Source: Flavobacterium micromati (GTDB lineage Bacteria; Bacteroidota; Bacteroidia; Flavobacteriales; Flavobacteriaceae). Taken from it: a stretch of DNA of 64,000 nucleotides. Below the pieces are notes generated by a model. It was given only the letters and a program-made list of their open reading frames with translations, did not search any database and was not told where the DNA came from. Both the position numbers and the translations under genes were made by a program. The number at the start of each line of letters is the position of its first letter. The first letter of the stretch is position 1. The stretch spans positions 124,001-188,000 of the forward strand of contig NZ_FQWF01000007.1 of assembly GCF_900129585.1 (NCBI RefSeq). Reading direction: 5' to 3'. Positions 36,601 through 44,842 of the stretch are shown here, one piece after another.

Positions 36601-37078
36601 TTGATATGGCTATTAAATACATCCAAAAAAACCCTATCCCTTATAAAAAATTATATAAAATAATTTTTCAGTATTCATTTTGTCACGCTGGAAGCGTCTC
36701 TAATATATTGCTCAATTTTGTTGAGACGTTTCTAGCGTGACAATTGGAGTGGTTTTAGCTTGTCTTTTTGGTAATGTCTCAATGTAAAATGCTCAAAATT
36801 GTTGAGAAGCTTCCAGCGTAACAATTGGAGTGGAATTACCTTGTCTTTTTGGTAATGTCTCAATAGAAATGCTCACAATTGTTGAGACGCTTCCAGTGTG
36901 ACAATTGGAGTGGCTTTAGCTTGTAATTGTAAAATGTCGCAAAAGAGTTGCTCACAATTGGTGAGACGCTTCCAGCGTGACAATTGGAGTAGCTTTGGTT
37001 ATTTTAGAAGTGTTTCAATAAAATTGCTCGAAATTGTTGAGACGCTTCCAACGTGACAAATGGAGTAACCTGATCTAA
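33665..37078. repeat. 3.4-kb hierarchical hairpin repeat array, non-coding
   Basis: About 38 copies of the core GAGACGCTTCCAGCGTGAC, roughly 31 in plus orientation and 7 inverted. Around most direct copies CAATTGT and ACAATTG form an outer stem, so each core is a 32-nt hairpin. Direct copies are joined by a conserved ~60-bp linker (GGAGTGGNTTTANCTTGTCTT, TTTGGTAATGTCTCAATAGA, AATGCTCACAATTG). A higher-order unit starts with an inverted core (GTCACGCTGGAAGCGTCTC) near 33675, 34094, 34558, 34939, 35322, 35866 and 36681. Six of these are preceded by a ~130-bp spacer (CTTCTTAATTCAAA, ATGGTAATTACTGAGAA, AAATTATATAAAATAATTTT). No open frame runs through it. A variant core (CTTCCTACGTGGC) recurs several times. 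Confidence 0.93.
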
Positions 37079-37104
37079 ATGTATTAGCAATTACTAAACT
37101 TTTA

Positions 37105-37791
37105 TTAATTTCCTCGTTTATCAATCTTTTCTAAAGCATGTTTTACCATTTCTTTTTCTTTGGGAAACCAACCTTGTGTCATAAGAACAGTTCCAAAAAT
37201 CATTAAAATAATACTTACCCCTTTTTTGATCTTTAAAATATTAACAGGTGTTAACTTATTTTTTAACTGCTTAGCTAAAAGAATTTTGATACAATCCACA
37301 ATTAAATATGATAAAATTATTGCAGTAAAAAAAATAATCATTCTGGAGGTTTGCATCTCTAATTTAGGTCCTACAGAAATAATCACTGCCAACCAAAAAC
37401 CTAGAACTCCAATATTTATAATATTTAAAAAAAAACCTTTTACAAATAAACTAGCATAATCTTTCTTGATGATTTCTTTATCAATGATATCTGTATTTAC
37501 TTTTTCTTCTTTTTTAAGTTTTATAAAAGAGATTATTCCATAAACAAGCATTAGTAAACCACCAAAAATAAAAAGAGCAGGCTTATCTTTTAGACTTTGA
37601 ATCAATCTGAAACTTCCTAAATAAGCAATTCCAATAAAAATAATATCACCTAAGATTACGCCTAAATCAAATACCAATGCTGCTCTAAACCCTTTTATAA
37701 TACTAGTTTCGAGCAAAATAAAAAATACAGGGCCTATCATAAAACTTAAAAAGATTCCCCAAGGAATACCTGCTAAAATATCATTTATCAT
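37105..37791 (-). CDS. LysE-family translocator (amino-acid/metabolite exporter)
   Basis: 228 residues with six likely transmembrane helices. The N-terminus (IPWGIFLSFMIGPVFFILLE, TSIIKGFRAALVFDLGVILG) shows the LysE/RhtB pattern of a GP-rich first helix and an aspartate in helix two. It would export small amino compounds across the inner membrane; substrate unknown. It ends 27 bp from the repeat array and lies 40 bp downstream of the head-GIN gene. Confidence 0.85.
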   Translation of the reverse strand: MINDILAGIPWGIFLSFMIGPVFFILLETSIIKGFRAALVFDLGVILGDIIFIGIAYLGSFRLIQSLKDKPALFIFGGLLMLVYGIISFIKLKKEEKVNTDIIDKEIIKKDYASLFVKGFFLNIINIGVLGFWLAVIISVGPKLEMQTSRMIIFFTAIILSYLIVDCIKILLAKQLKNKLTPVNILKIKKGVSIILMIFGTVLMTQGWFPKEKEMVKHALEKIDKRGN

Positions 37792-37831
37792 TAAAAACTA
37801 AATTAATTACTCTAAAATAAATGGTAAAATA

Positions 37832-38500
37832 CTAATTTTTTTCTAAAATCGTCCCACCAATAAAAACATCCTTGTTGATTTGTTTTGGTTTACCATAGAT
37901 AAAAATAGAACCTCCAGCTTTTACTTTGGCATCAACTAATGTATTAGCGCGAATCTCAGATTGTCCCCCTGCAGAAACGCTAATAGATGTTTGAGCCGTA
38001 TCTAAATCTTTTGCATTTAAAATTCCACCAGATGTAATTGTCACATTTTGATTAGCGGCCTTCCCTGATATATTTACAATTCCTCCAGCATTTGCTTTAA
38101 TATTAACTTTATCAACATTTATTTCCAAATCAATTTCTCCTCCGCTTGTAGCATTTAATTCTAAACTAGTTTGTTTGAAATTGATCTCACTTGAAACGTA
38201 ACTTCCTTCGCTAACTGAAATACTTTCAATTCTTTTAAAGTATAATTTTACTACGATCTCATCACCAGATAAAAGTTTAGGAAACGGCATTCTGATTTTT
38301 AACTCACCATTTTTATTAACGGTTTGCATTTCCTCAGCGCGCAATCCTTTTATTTCAATTTTGTTCTCTGTTGACGGAATTAACTTTACATTAATCTTAT
38401 CAAAGACCTTAACTTCATCAAAATCTCCTAAGTTTCTAGTTACTTGCCCAATTGTAATTTGGCTTAAAAATACACATGCAATAATCGCTACTCTTTTCAT
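37832..38500 (-). CDS. Head-GIN domain (DUF2807) secreted protein
   Basis: 222 residues. A signal peptide (MKRVAIIACVFLSQITIGQ) precedes repeated short beta-strands with Gly/Ala/Ser turns (LNATSGGEIDLEINVDKVNI, KANAGGIVNISGKAA, SVSAGGQSEIRANT). This is the right-handed beta-helix head-GIN/DUF2807 fold of putative auto-transporter-like adhesins. Likely periplasmic or surface-attached; role unknown. It starts 6 bp downstream of the RNase R gene stop, so it is probably co-transcribed with it. Confidence 0.88.
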   Translation of the reverse strand: MKRVAIIACVFLSQITIGQVTRNLGDFDEVKVFDKINVKLIPSTENKIEIKGLRAEEMQTVNKNGELKIRMPFPKLLSGDEIVVKLYFKRIESISVSEGSYVSSEINFKQTSLELNATSGGEIDLEINVDKVNIKANAGGIVNISGKAANQNVTITSGGILNAKDLDTAQTSISVSAGGQSEIRANTLVDAKVKAGGSIFIYGKPKQINKDVFIGGTILEKN

Positions 38501-38506
38501 CCTTTT

Positions 38507-40699
38507 TTATTTTACTAGTTCGTCGCTTCTTCTTAAAAAATTAAAATCTAACTGTTTTTTAACTAAATCAGCATTTTTAACTTTAACGTAAATTTCATCT
38601 CCTAATTGTAATAATTTACCTGAAGTTGCTCCTGTTAATGCATATTGTTTTTCGTCAAAGGTGTAATAATCATCCTTGATATCTCTAATTCTGCACATTC
38701 CTTCACATTTGTTCTCGATAATTTCTACATAAATTCCCCATTCAGTTACACCAGAAATAACTCCTAAAAATTCCTGATCTTGATGATCTTGCATGTATTT
38801 CACTTGCATGTATTTTATAGAATCTCTTTCAGCATGAGTAGCTAAACCTTCCATTGTAGAGGAATGCAAACATTTAGTTTCATACGTTTCTTCATCAGCT
38901 GACTTTCCTCCGTCAAGATAATATTGTAACAAACGGTGCACCATTACATCAGGATAACGACGAATAGGTGACGTAAAATGGGAATAATAATCAAAAGCTA
39001 AACCATAATGTCCTATATTAGCTGTCGAATATTTAGCTTTACTCATACTTCTAATTGCTAAAGTATCAATTAGATTTTGTTCTTTTTTACCATTTACCTC
39101 TTCCATCAAAGCATTCAATGATTTAGAAATATCCCCTTTATTACGAAAATCAATTTTATATCCAAACTTAGCAATTACGGTTTGCATGGCTATTAATTTA
39201 TCTTCGTTTGGTTCATCATGAATTCTGTAGATAAAAGTTTTCTTTTGTTTGCCAATATATTCTGCCACTTTCCTATTGGCCAAAAGCATAAATTCTTCAA
39301 TTAAGTGATTGGCATCTTTAGAAACTTTGAAATAAACGCCTTGAGGTTCACCTGCTTCATCTAAGTTGAATTTCACTTCTACTTTATCAAAAGTTATAGC
39401 TCCTTCAGCCATTCTCTTTTTTCTAAGAATCTTAGCTAATTCATCCATTTTAAGCGTCGCTGCAACTATTTCTGCAGAAACTTGATATGCAGCTCCAGTT
39501 ATGGAAGTTTCCACTGGAATTGTATCATTTTTCGTTTCAATAACGTACTGTGCTTCTTCGTAAGCAAAACGTTGATCAGAATATATTACAGTTCTTCCAA
39601 ACCATTGATTCATCACTTGAGCATTTTCATTAATTTCAAAGATTGCCGAAAAAGTGTATTTTTCTTCATTTGGACGCAATGAACAAGCAAAATTAGATAG
39701 GACTTCTGGTAACATAGGCACTACTCTATCTACTAAGTAAACCGAAGTTGCGCGCTGATAGGCTTCGTCATCTAAAATTGTTCCTTCCTGCAAATAATAC
39801 GAAACATCGGCAATGTGGATTCCAATTTCGTAATTCCCATTTTCTAATTGTTTAAAAGAAAGTGCATCATCAAAATCTTTAGCATCTTTTGGATCAATAG
39901 TGAATGTCAAAGTATCACGCATATCGCGACGTTTTGCAATTTCACTTTCCGATATTGAAGTATCAATTTTTTGTGCAAAGGTTTCTACTTCAATTGGAAA
40001 TTCTGACGGTAAACCGTACTCCGCAAGAATTGCATGAATTTCAGTGTCGTGCTCTCCAGGTTTTCCTAAAACTCTAATAACTGACCCAAAAGGACTATCG
40101 GCTCTTGCTGGCCAATCTTCGATATGAACTAAAACTACATCGCCTTGTTCTGCTTCGCCAATTTTATCTTTTGGAATAAAAATATCGGTGTACATTTTGG
40201 GATTGGCAGTTGAAACAAAAGCAAAATTAGCTTGAATATCAATTACCCCTACGAAATCAGTTTTATGCCTTTCGATAACTTCTATTACTTCGCCTTCGGG
40301 TTTTTTTCCGTTTCTACGACTGTAAACATATACTTTAACGATATCTTTATCTAAAGCGTGATTTAAATTATTAGATGGAATAAAAACATCTTCTTCAAGT
40401 TCAGTAGAAACAAAATAAGCTGTTTTACGACCTGTCATATCTATTTTACCTTCGTAATAATCTTTGCTTACTGCTTTTATTAAATACTTCCCAGGTTCTG
40501 ATTCTATAATTATGTTTTGAGATGCTAAAATCTTCAAATCTTTGATAATTTGATTTCTACTTTCGGTATCATCAAGTTCTAGCTTTGCTCCTATTTGTTT
40601 GTAATTGAATGCTTTGTTAGCACTCTGCGATAATATTTTTACTATTTTTTCAGAGAAATCTTTTCCCTTTTTTACCGGCTTTCTTAATCTTTTACTCAT
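38507..40699 (-). CDS. rnr: Ribonuclease R
   Basis: 730 residues. An N-terminal winged-helix/cold-shock part is followed by the RNB catalytic domain with the acidic cluster FTIDPKDAKDFDDALSF and ADVSYYLQEG, then FTSPIRRYPDVMVHRLLQ. The C-terminal S1 domain has GVISGVTEWGIYVEI. RNase R degrades structured RNA 3' to 5'. It heads the minus-strand unit with head-GIN and LysE and is the last leftward long gene before the candidate origin gap. Confidence 0.96.
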   Translation of the reverse strand: MSKRLRKPVKKGKDFSEKIVKILSQSANKAFNYKQIGAKLELDDTESRNQIIKDLKILASQNIIIESEPGKYLIKAVSKDYYEGKIDMTGRKTAYFVSTELEEDVFIPSNNLNHALDKDIVKVYVYSRRNGKKPEGEVIEVIERHKTDFVGVIDIQANFAFVSTANPKMYTDIFIPKDKIGEAEQGDVVLVHIEDWPARADSPFGSVIRVLGKPGEHDTEIHAILAEYGLPSEFPIEVETFAQKIDTSISESEIAKRRDMRDTLTFTIDPKDAKDFDDALSFKQLENGNYEIGIHIADVSYYLQEGTILDDEAYQRATSVYLVDRVVPMLPEVLSNFACSLRPNEEKYTFSAIFEINENAQVMNQWFGRTVIYSDQRFAYEEAQYVIETKNDTIPVETSITGAAYQVSAEIVAATLKMDELAKILRKKRMAEGAITFDKVEVKFNLDEAGEPQGVYFKVSKDANHLIEEFMLLANRKVAEYIGKQKKTFIYRIHDEPNEDKLIAMQTVIAKFGYKIDFRNKGDISKSLNALMEEVNGKKEQNLIDTLAIRSMSKAKYSTANIGHYGLAFDYYSHFTSPIRRYPDVMVHRLLQYYLDGGKSADEETYETKCLHSSTMEGLATHAERDSIKYMQVKYMQDHQDQEFLGVISGVTEWGIYVEIIENKCEGMCRIRDIKDDYYTFDEKQYALTGATSGKLLQLGDEIYVKVKNADLVKKQLDFNFLRRSDELVK

Positions 40700-40818
40700 A
40701 AAAATTTTCTTAAAAGTCTAAAATTACAAAATACTAAACTGTTATCGTTATTGACTAAGCAGTTTTAAATAAAATATAACTTTACTGAATAATTGTATCT
40801 TTATAAAAACAATAAAAA

Positions 40819-41052
40819 ATGGAGGAATTTCAAACCATAGCAATTTACAATTATTCACACGAAATTGTCGTTATCAAACATTTGCTTGAGCAAGAAGAAA
40901 TTCGATATTTTTTTGAAAATGAAACTTTGGTTTCCATTGATCCATTTGCAAGTTTTGCTTACGGTGGAATCAAACTTAAAATTCATTTGAACGATTTTGA
41001 AAAAGTTCAAGCATTGCTGGATCATTTGAATAACAAATTAAAAATTGTTTAA
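40819..41052 (+). CDS. DUF2007-like small signal-transducing protein
   Basis: 77 residues, EEFQTIAIYNYSHEIVVIKH and on to EKVQALLDHLNNKLKIV. The beta-alpha-beta-alpha pattern and length match DUF2007, a family of small single-domain proteins of unknown role. It borders the AT-rich candidate origin gap. Confidence 0.75.
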   Translation: MEEFQTIAIYNYSHEIVVIKHLLEQEEIRYFFENETLVSIDPFASFAYGGIKLKIHLNDFEKVQALLDHLNNKLKIV

Positions 41053-41775
41053 TTAACTGCCAATCAGAAAAATTAATTTTTTCAAAGTTGTCAACATATA
41101 TTAAAATAAACAAAAAGAAAATTTAAATTTAAAATCTTTCTTGGTTGTTATGATAGCGTGTTAATAGTTACAATAAATTTATTTCAAAATGTATTAAAAT
41201 TAAGTTTAAACATGTTATTGGGAGTTATTAACACACTTATAATTAGATAAAGCTTTAGTTTTTAAGTCTTTTTACATTTTAATTAACAATCGTTGATAAC
41301 ATATAGAATACCGATTTTGTAAATAACTTAGCCTGTCGTTTTTTGTTGATAAATAACTTTCTGATAGTGATAACTATTATAGAAATAAGACAAACTAAAT
41401 TAGGATTTTAAAAGTGGGTTTTGGATTAGTTATTTTTTTAATACAACCGTAAAATAGTTTTTACTTTCTATTTCAAGTTATCAACACTCAATGTTAATTT
41501 AAAGTTAACTGAATATCAAGTAATTGCGTTTTACTATTAACAATGTAGATATTTAACATTTTTGTTATCAAATAGTAATTGATTTGCAGGTTATTATGCA
41601 TCACAAGAAATATTTATAACCCGCAATCTAATGGTACAATGGTAGTTGCAGTAGTGTAATGATTATTGGTTTATTTTCTTTATTTTTTCTAAATAAAAAC
41701 TTTGGTAAGTTCAAATATATCGTGAAACTTAAATACTTTGAGTAAATTTGCAACACACCACTTAATTTACCTTTT
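41053..41775. other. oriC: Candidate replication origin (AT-rich gap with DnaA-box-like motifs)
   Basis: 723 bp without a gene, strongly AT-rich. Seven 9-mers fit (C/T)TATYAACA or a one-base variant: TTGTCAACA 41088, rc 41159, TTATTAACA 41225, rc 41291, rc 41344, TTATCAACA 41478 and CTATTAACA 41534. They differ from the E. coli box TTATNCACA at one inner position. Long genes to the left (rnr, glnS, DUF4175, mnmG, helicase) run leftward, and those to the right (rpiB, tex, GH3, purD, the polysaccharide cluster) mostly run rightward, as expected at an origin. parS sites lie about 20 kb away. dnaA is not in the window. Inference, not proof. Confidence 0.5.
41743..41750 (+). promoter_or_regulatory. 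-7 promoter element of rpiB
   Basis: TAAATTTG fits TAnnTTTG, 25 bp upstream of the rpiB ATG. Confidence 0.45.
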
Positions 41776-42204
41776 ATGAAAATCTCTATAGGAAACGATC
41801 ACGCTGCACCCGATTATAAAAAGGCAATTGTTGAAATGCTTGTCGCAAAAGGACATCAGGTAATTAATTACGGATCAGATTCTACTGATAGTGTTGATTA
41901 CCCTGATTTTGGTCATCCAGTTGCAACTGATGTTTCTGACGGTAAAGCTGATTTTGGAATTATCATTTGCGGCAGCGGAAACGGAATTGCAATGACGGCT
42001 AATAAACATCAAAAAGTACGCGCCGCTTTATGTTGGATGAAAGAAATTGCAATTTTAGCGCGCCAACATAATGACGCCAATATAATAAGTATTCCTGCTC
42101 GATATACTTCAATTCAACAAGCAGTAGAAATGGTGGACGCTTTTTTAAATACTGAATTTGAGGGCGGAAGACATCAAAATAGAGTAAATAAAATTTCTTG
42201 TTAA
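41776..42204 (+). CDS. rpiB: Ribose-5-phosphate isomerase B
   Basis: 142 residues. ISIGNDHAAPDYKKAIVEML at the start, and IICGSGNGIAMTANKHQKVR followed by AALCW, contain the RpiB phosphate-binding and catalytic elements (the Cys in the CGSG loop). It interconverts ribulose-5-phosphate and ribose-5-phosphate in the cytoplasm. First rightward gene after the candidate origin. Confidence 0.93.
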   Translation: MKISIGNDHAAPDYKKAIVEMLVAKGHQVINYGSDSTDSVDYPDFGHPVATDVSDGKADFGIIICGSGNGIAMTANKHQKVRAALCWMKEIAILARQHNDANIISIPARYTSIQQAVEMVDAFLNTEFEGGRHQNRVNKISC

Positions 42205-42300
42205 ATAAATTATTTAATTTACAGAAAACAATTCGTTACGATGACGCCAGATTTCTTGCAATTTAATAGTTTACCATTTCCAATTATCTATATTAATGTG

Positions 42301-42358
42301 AATTCAGTCAACGTATTGACTGAATTAATGTAAATTTAGTCAACGCACTGACTGAATT
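42301..42358. promoter_or_regulatory. Paired palindromic operator-like sites upstream of the DUF4143 ATPase
   Basis: AATTCAGTCAA-CGTA-TTGACTGAATT (42301-42326, perfect 11-bp arms) and AATTTAGTCA-ACGCAC-TGACTGAATT (42333-42358, one mismatch) sit side by side. The second ends 13 bp before a TATATTTG promoter box (42372-42379), so a bound protein would cover the -33 region. Confidence 0.6.
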
Positions 42359-42371
42359 AACGTTTTTTATG

Positions 42372-42379
42372 TATATTTG
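42372..42379 (+). promoter_or_regulatory. -7 promoter element of the DUF4143 ATPase
   Basis: TATATTTG fits TAnnTTTG; supports the ATG at 42404 as start. Confidence 0.5.
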
Positions 42380-42403
42380 ATTATATTATCAAATACAAAA
42401 AAC

Positions 42404-43546
42404 ATGAGTAATTATTTAAAAAGAGCAATCGCTAACGAATTTAACCATAAATTACTTCCAAATAAAGTGTTGATTTTATTAGGTGCAAGACGTGTTGGAA
42501 AAACGGAGTTGATAAATAATTATCTTCAAAATATTCCTATTGGAAGCTTCTTAAAATTAAATGGTGAAGATATAAATGACGCTAGTTTACTCAAAGAACG
42601 TTCTGTTATAAATTATCAAAGATTACTCTCGAATATTGATTTATTAGTAATAGATGAAGCACAAATTATTCCTGACATAGGATTAATTTTAAAACTAATT
42701 GTAGATTCAATTCCCGGTATAAAAGTTATTGCAACCGGCTCTTCTGTTTTTGATTTAAATAATAATTTAGGGGAACCATTAGTGGGTAGAAAAAACACTT
42801 TGTATCTTTTTCCATTGGCTCAAATAGAGTTTGCTCCCTATGAAAACTACAAGCAAACCGCCGAAAATTTAGAACAACGTTTACTTTTTGGTGGTTATCC
42901 GGAATTAGAGCAATATACAGATTGGGAAGATAAAAAAGAATATTTATATGAAATAATCAATTCTTATCTACTAAAGGATATTTTGATTTATGATGGCATA
43001 AAGCATTCTAATAAAATATATGATTTGTTGCGATTGATAGCATATCAGCTTGGAAAAGAGATTTCGTTACAAGAGCTAGCAACGCAATTGCAAATGTCTA
43101 AAAACACAGTAACAAACTATTTAGACTTACTTTCAAAAGTATTTATTATTTTTAAAGTAGAAGGTTTTAGTAGAAATTTACGTAAGGAAATAGTAAAATC
43201 GAGTCGATGGTATTTTTATGATAATGGTATTCGCAATGGCATCATCAGTAACTTTAATCGGTTGGATTCCAGAACTGATGTTGGCGATTTATGGGAAAAT
43301 TATTTAGCATCTGAAAGGGTAAAAAAACAAAATTATCAAAAAATAAAAGTTAAAAATTATTTTTGGAGAACCTATGATCAGCAAGAATTGGATTGGTTAG
43401 AAGAAATAGGCGATTATTTGCATGGTTTTGAATTCAAATGGAACGAAAAGAGAAAAGCTAAAATACCAGCTGCTTTCGCAAAAGCATATCCTGATGCGAT
43501 GTTTGACGTAATAAATAAGAGTAACTATTTAGATTTTATTCTGTAA
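42404..43546 (+). CDS. AAA+ ATPase with DUF4143 domain
   Basis: 381 residues from ATG 42404. P-loop LLGARRVGKTELINN at ~27-41, Walker B LLVIDEAQII, then KVIATGSSVFDL (sensor-like). The C-terminal DUF4143 part follows, with a winged-helix segment (ISLQELATQLQMSKNTVTNYLDLL) and LDWLEEIGDYLHGFEFKWN at the end, a PD-(D/E)xK-like strand pattern. These proteins are common, often laterally moved, and of unknown function; a nuclease or toxin-like role has been suspected. The upstream palindromes imply tight control. Confidence 0.85.
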   Translation: MSNYLKRAIANEFNHKLLPNKVLILLGARRVGKTELINNYLQNIPIGSFLKLNGEDINDASLLKERSVINYQRLLSNIDLLVIDEAQIIPDIGLILKLIVDSIPGIKVIATGSSVFDLNNNLGEPLVGRKNTLYLFPLAQIEFAPYENYKQTAENLEQRLLFGGYPELEQYTDWEDKKEYLYEIINSYLLKDILIYDGIKHSNKIYDLLRLIAYQLGKEISLQELATQLQMSKNTVTNYLDLLSKVFIIFKVEGFSRNLRKEIVKSSRWYFYDNGIRNGIISNFNRLDSRTDVGDLWENYLASERVKKQNYQKIKVKNYFWRTYDQQELDWLEEIGDYLHGFEFKWNEKRKAKIPAAFAKAYPDAMFDVINKSNYLDFIL

Positions 43547-43591
43547 TTTCACAATGCTATTTAATATTCAACAAATTAAAAAAATGATCAA

Positions 43592-44419
43592 ATGAAGAAA
43601 TTTCTAAAAATGATTGTTGGCCAAATCCTTATTGTAATCATGCCAAAAAAAGCAGCAGCGTTAAGTGGTGAAGGGATGACAATAGATATGGGTCTTACAA
43701 CGAGAGATCGTCTAATTCGTTACGCTATTTTGGAAAAAGCAAAAAAAAAGAAAGATTTTGAAACATTATCAAACTTGCATCAAGATTACTGGGTTAACAA
43801 AGGAGAGGAATATTTTTCAAGTGGATTTAATAGCAATGTGCTTGAAAATTTTTTCATACCTAAATGTTCTTTCTTATTGGATTTATTGCAAGAACAATTG
43901 AAATTAGATTCAGGACAATATAATACATTGGTTGAAATAGGTACTGGCGATGGGACAATATTGGAGCATTTGAGCACGAAGTTTCCACAAATAAATAAAT
44001 TTGTTGGAATAGATTTGAGTGTTGTTCAGATAGAGGCAAATAAAAAAGTTTTTGCCAAAAATAGCAATCTAGACTTTGTCGCTTCGGATGGTTTTGAATG
44101 GATTAAAAAGAATGGACACGATCATATGATAATTGTTACTTCCAGAGGTGTTTTAGAATATTTTACCCAATCTAAGTTGCAAGCACTCTTTGATGAATTG
44201 AACAAAAAAAGAAAAATAATTTTTTTAGCAATCGAGCCTACAGGAGTCAATCATGATTTTTTAAAAAATCCGGATTCGGAAATTTACGGTATCGAAAATT
44301 CATTTTCACACAATTATGCGCAAGTATTTAAAAACTCAGATTTCATTTTATGGCATCATTCTAAAGAACTTTATTCAAATAGTGAATGCTGTATGAATTT
44401 TATTGGGGCAAAAAACTAA
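43592..44419 (+). CDS. SAM-dependent methyltransferase-like protein
   Basis: 275 residues. YNTLVEIGTGDGTILEHLST (about 110-130) and KFVGIDLSVVQIEANKK are the SAM-binding loops, and HMIIVTSRGVLEYF is the later core strand. The N-terminal ~100 residues are helical and may recognise a substrate I cannot identify. It stands alone between the ATPase and the convergent DUF1294 gene. Confidence 0.75.
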   Translation: MKKFLKMIVGQILIVIMPKKAAALSGEGMTIDMGLTTRDRLIRYAILEKAKKKKDFETLSNLHQDYWVNKGEEYFSSGFNSNVLENFFIPKCSFLLDLLQEQLKLDSGQYNTLVEIGTGDGTILEHLSTKFPQINKFVGIDLSVVQIEANKKVFAKNSNLDFVASDGFEWIKKNGHDHMIIVTSRGVLEYFTQSKLQALFDELNKKRKIIFLAIEPTGVNHDFLKNPDSEIYGIENSFSHNYAQVFKNSDFILWHHSKELYSNSECCMNFIGAKN

Positions 44420-44481
44420 ATCACACTTAGATCTTAAAAATATTAATATAGAAATTCTCCAGCAATGTTGCCTTTCAAACC

Positions 44482-44757
44482 TTAGTTTTTAAAAGGGTTG
44501 CATAAATATAACCAACTTATTAAAATTTGGAAAAAAACAATGCCATAAAACTTTATTAAATAACTATTTTTTGCTGTTTTATGTCTAAAAAATATCATTC
44601 CTAAACCAGAGCCAATTGTTCCCCCAATCAATATTAAGACCAAAAGTGTTTTCTCTGAAACGCGATTTTTATAATTTTTAGCAAGATATTTATCGTAGCC
44701 TATTGACAAAAAGCTGATTGTGTTTAAAAATAGAAACAGATAGAATAAAACAATCAT
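44482..44757 (-). CDS. DUF1294 small membrane protein
   Basis: 91 residues, three transmembrane helices, with the DUF1294 signature SIGYDKYLAKNYKNRVSEKT then IGGTIGSGLGMIFFRHKT. Function unknown. Divergent from tex. Confidence 0.88.
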   Translation of the reverse strand: MIVLFYLFLFLNTISFLSIGYDKYLAKNYKNRVSEKTLLVLILIGGTIGSGLGMIFFRHKTAKNSYLIKFYGIVFFQILISWLYLCNPFKN

Positions 44758-44842
44758 TTAACTCAATTTAGTCTTCAAAGATATTATTTTCGCGCTGTGA
44801 TTTTAAAATTTAATATTAACTATCAAATAACGTTTATCAAAA

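Noticed and set aside
33665..37078. CRISPR array
   Set aside because: The sequence between repeated cores is itself conserved rather than unique, cores occur in both orientations, spacing varies, and no cas genes are present.
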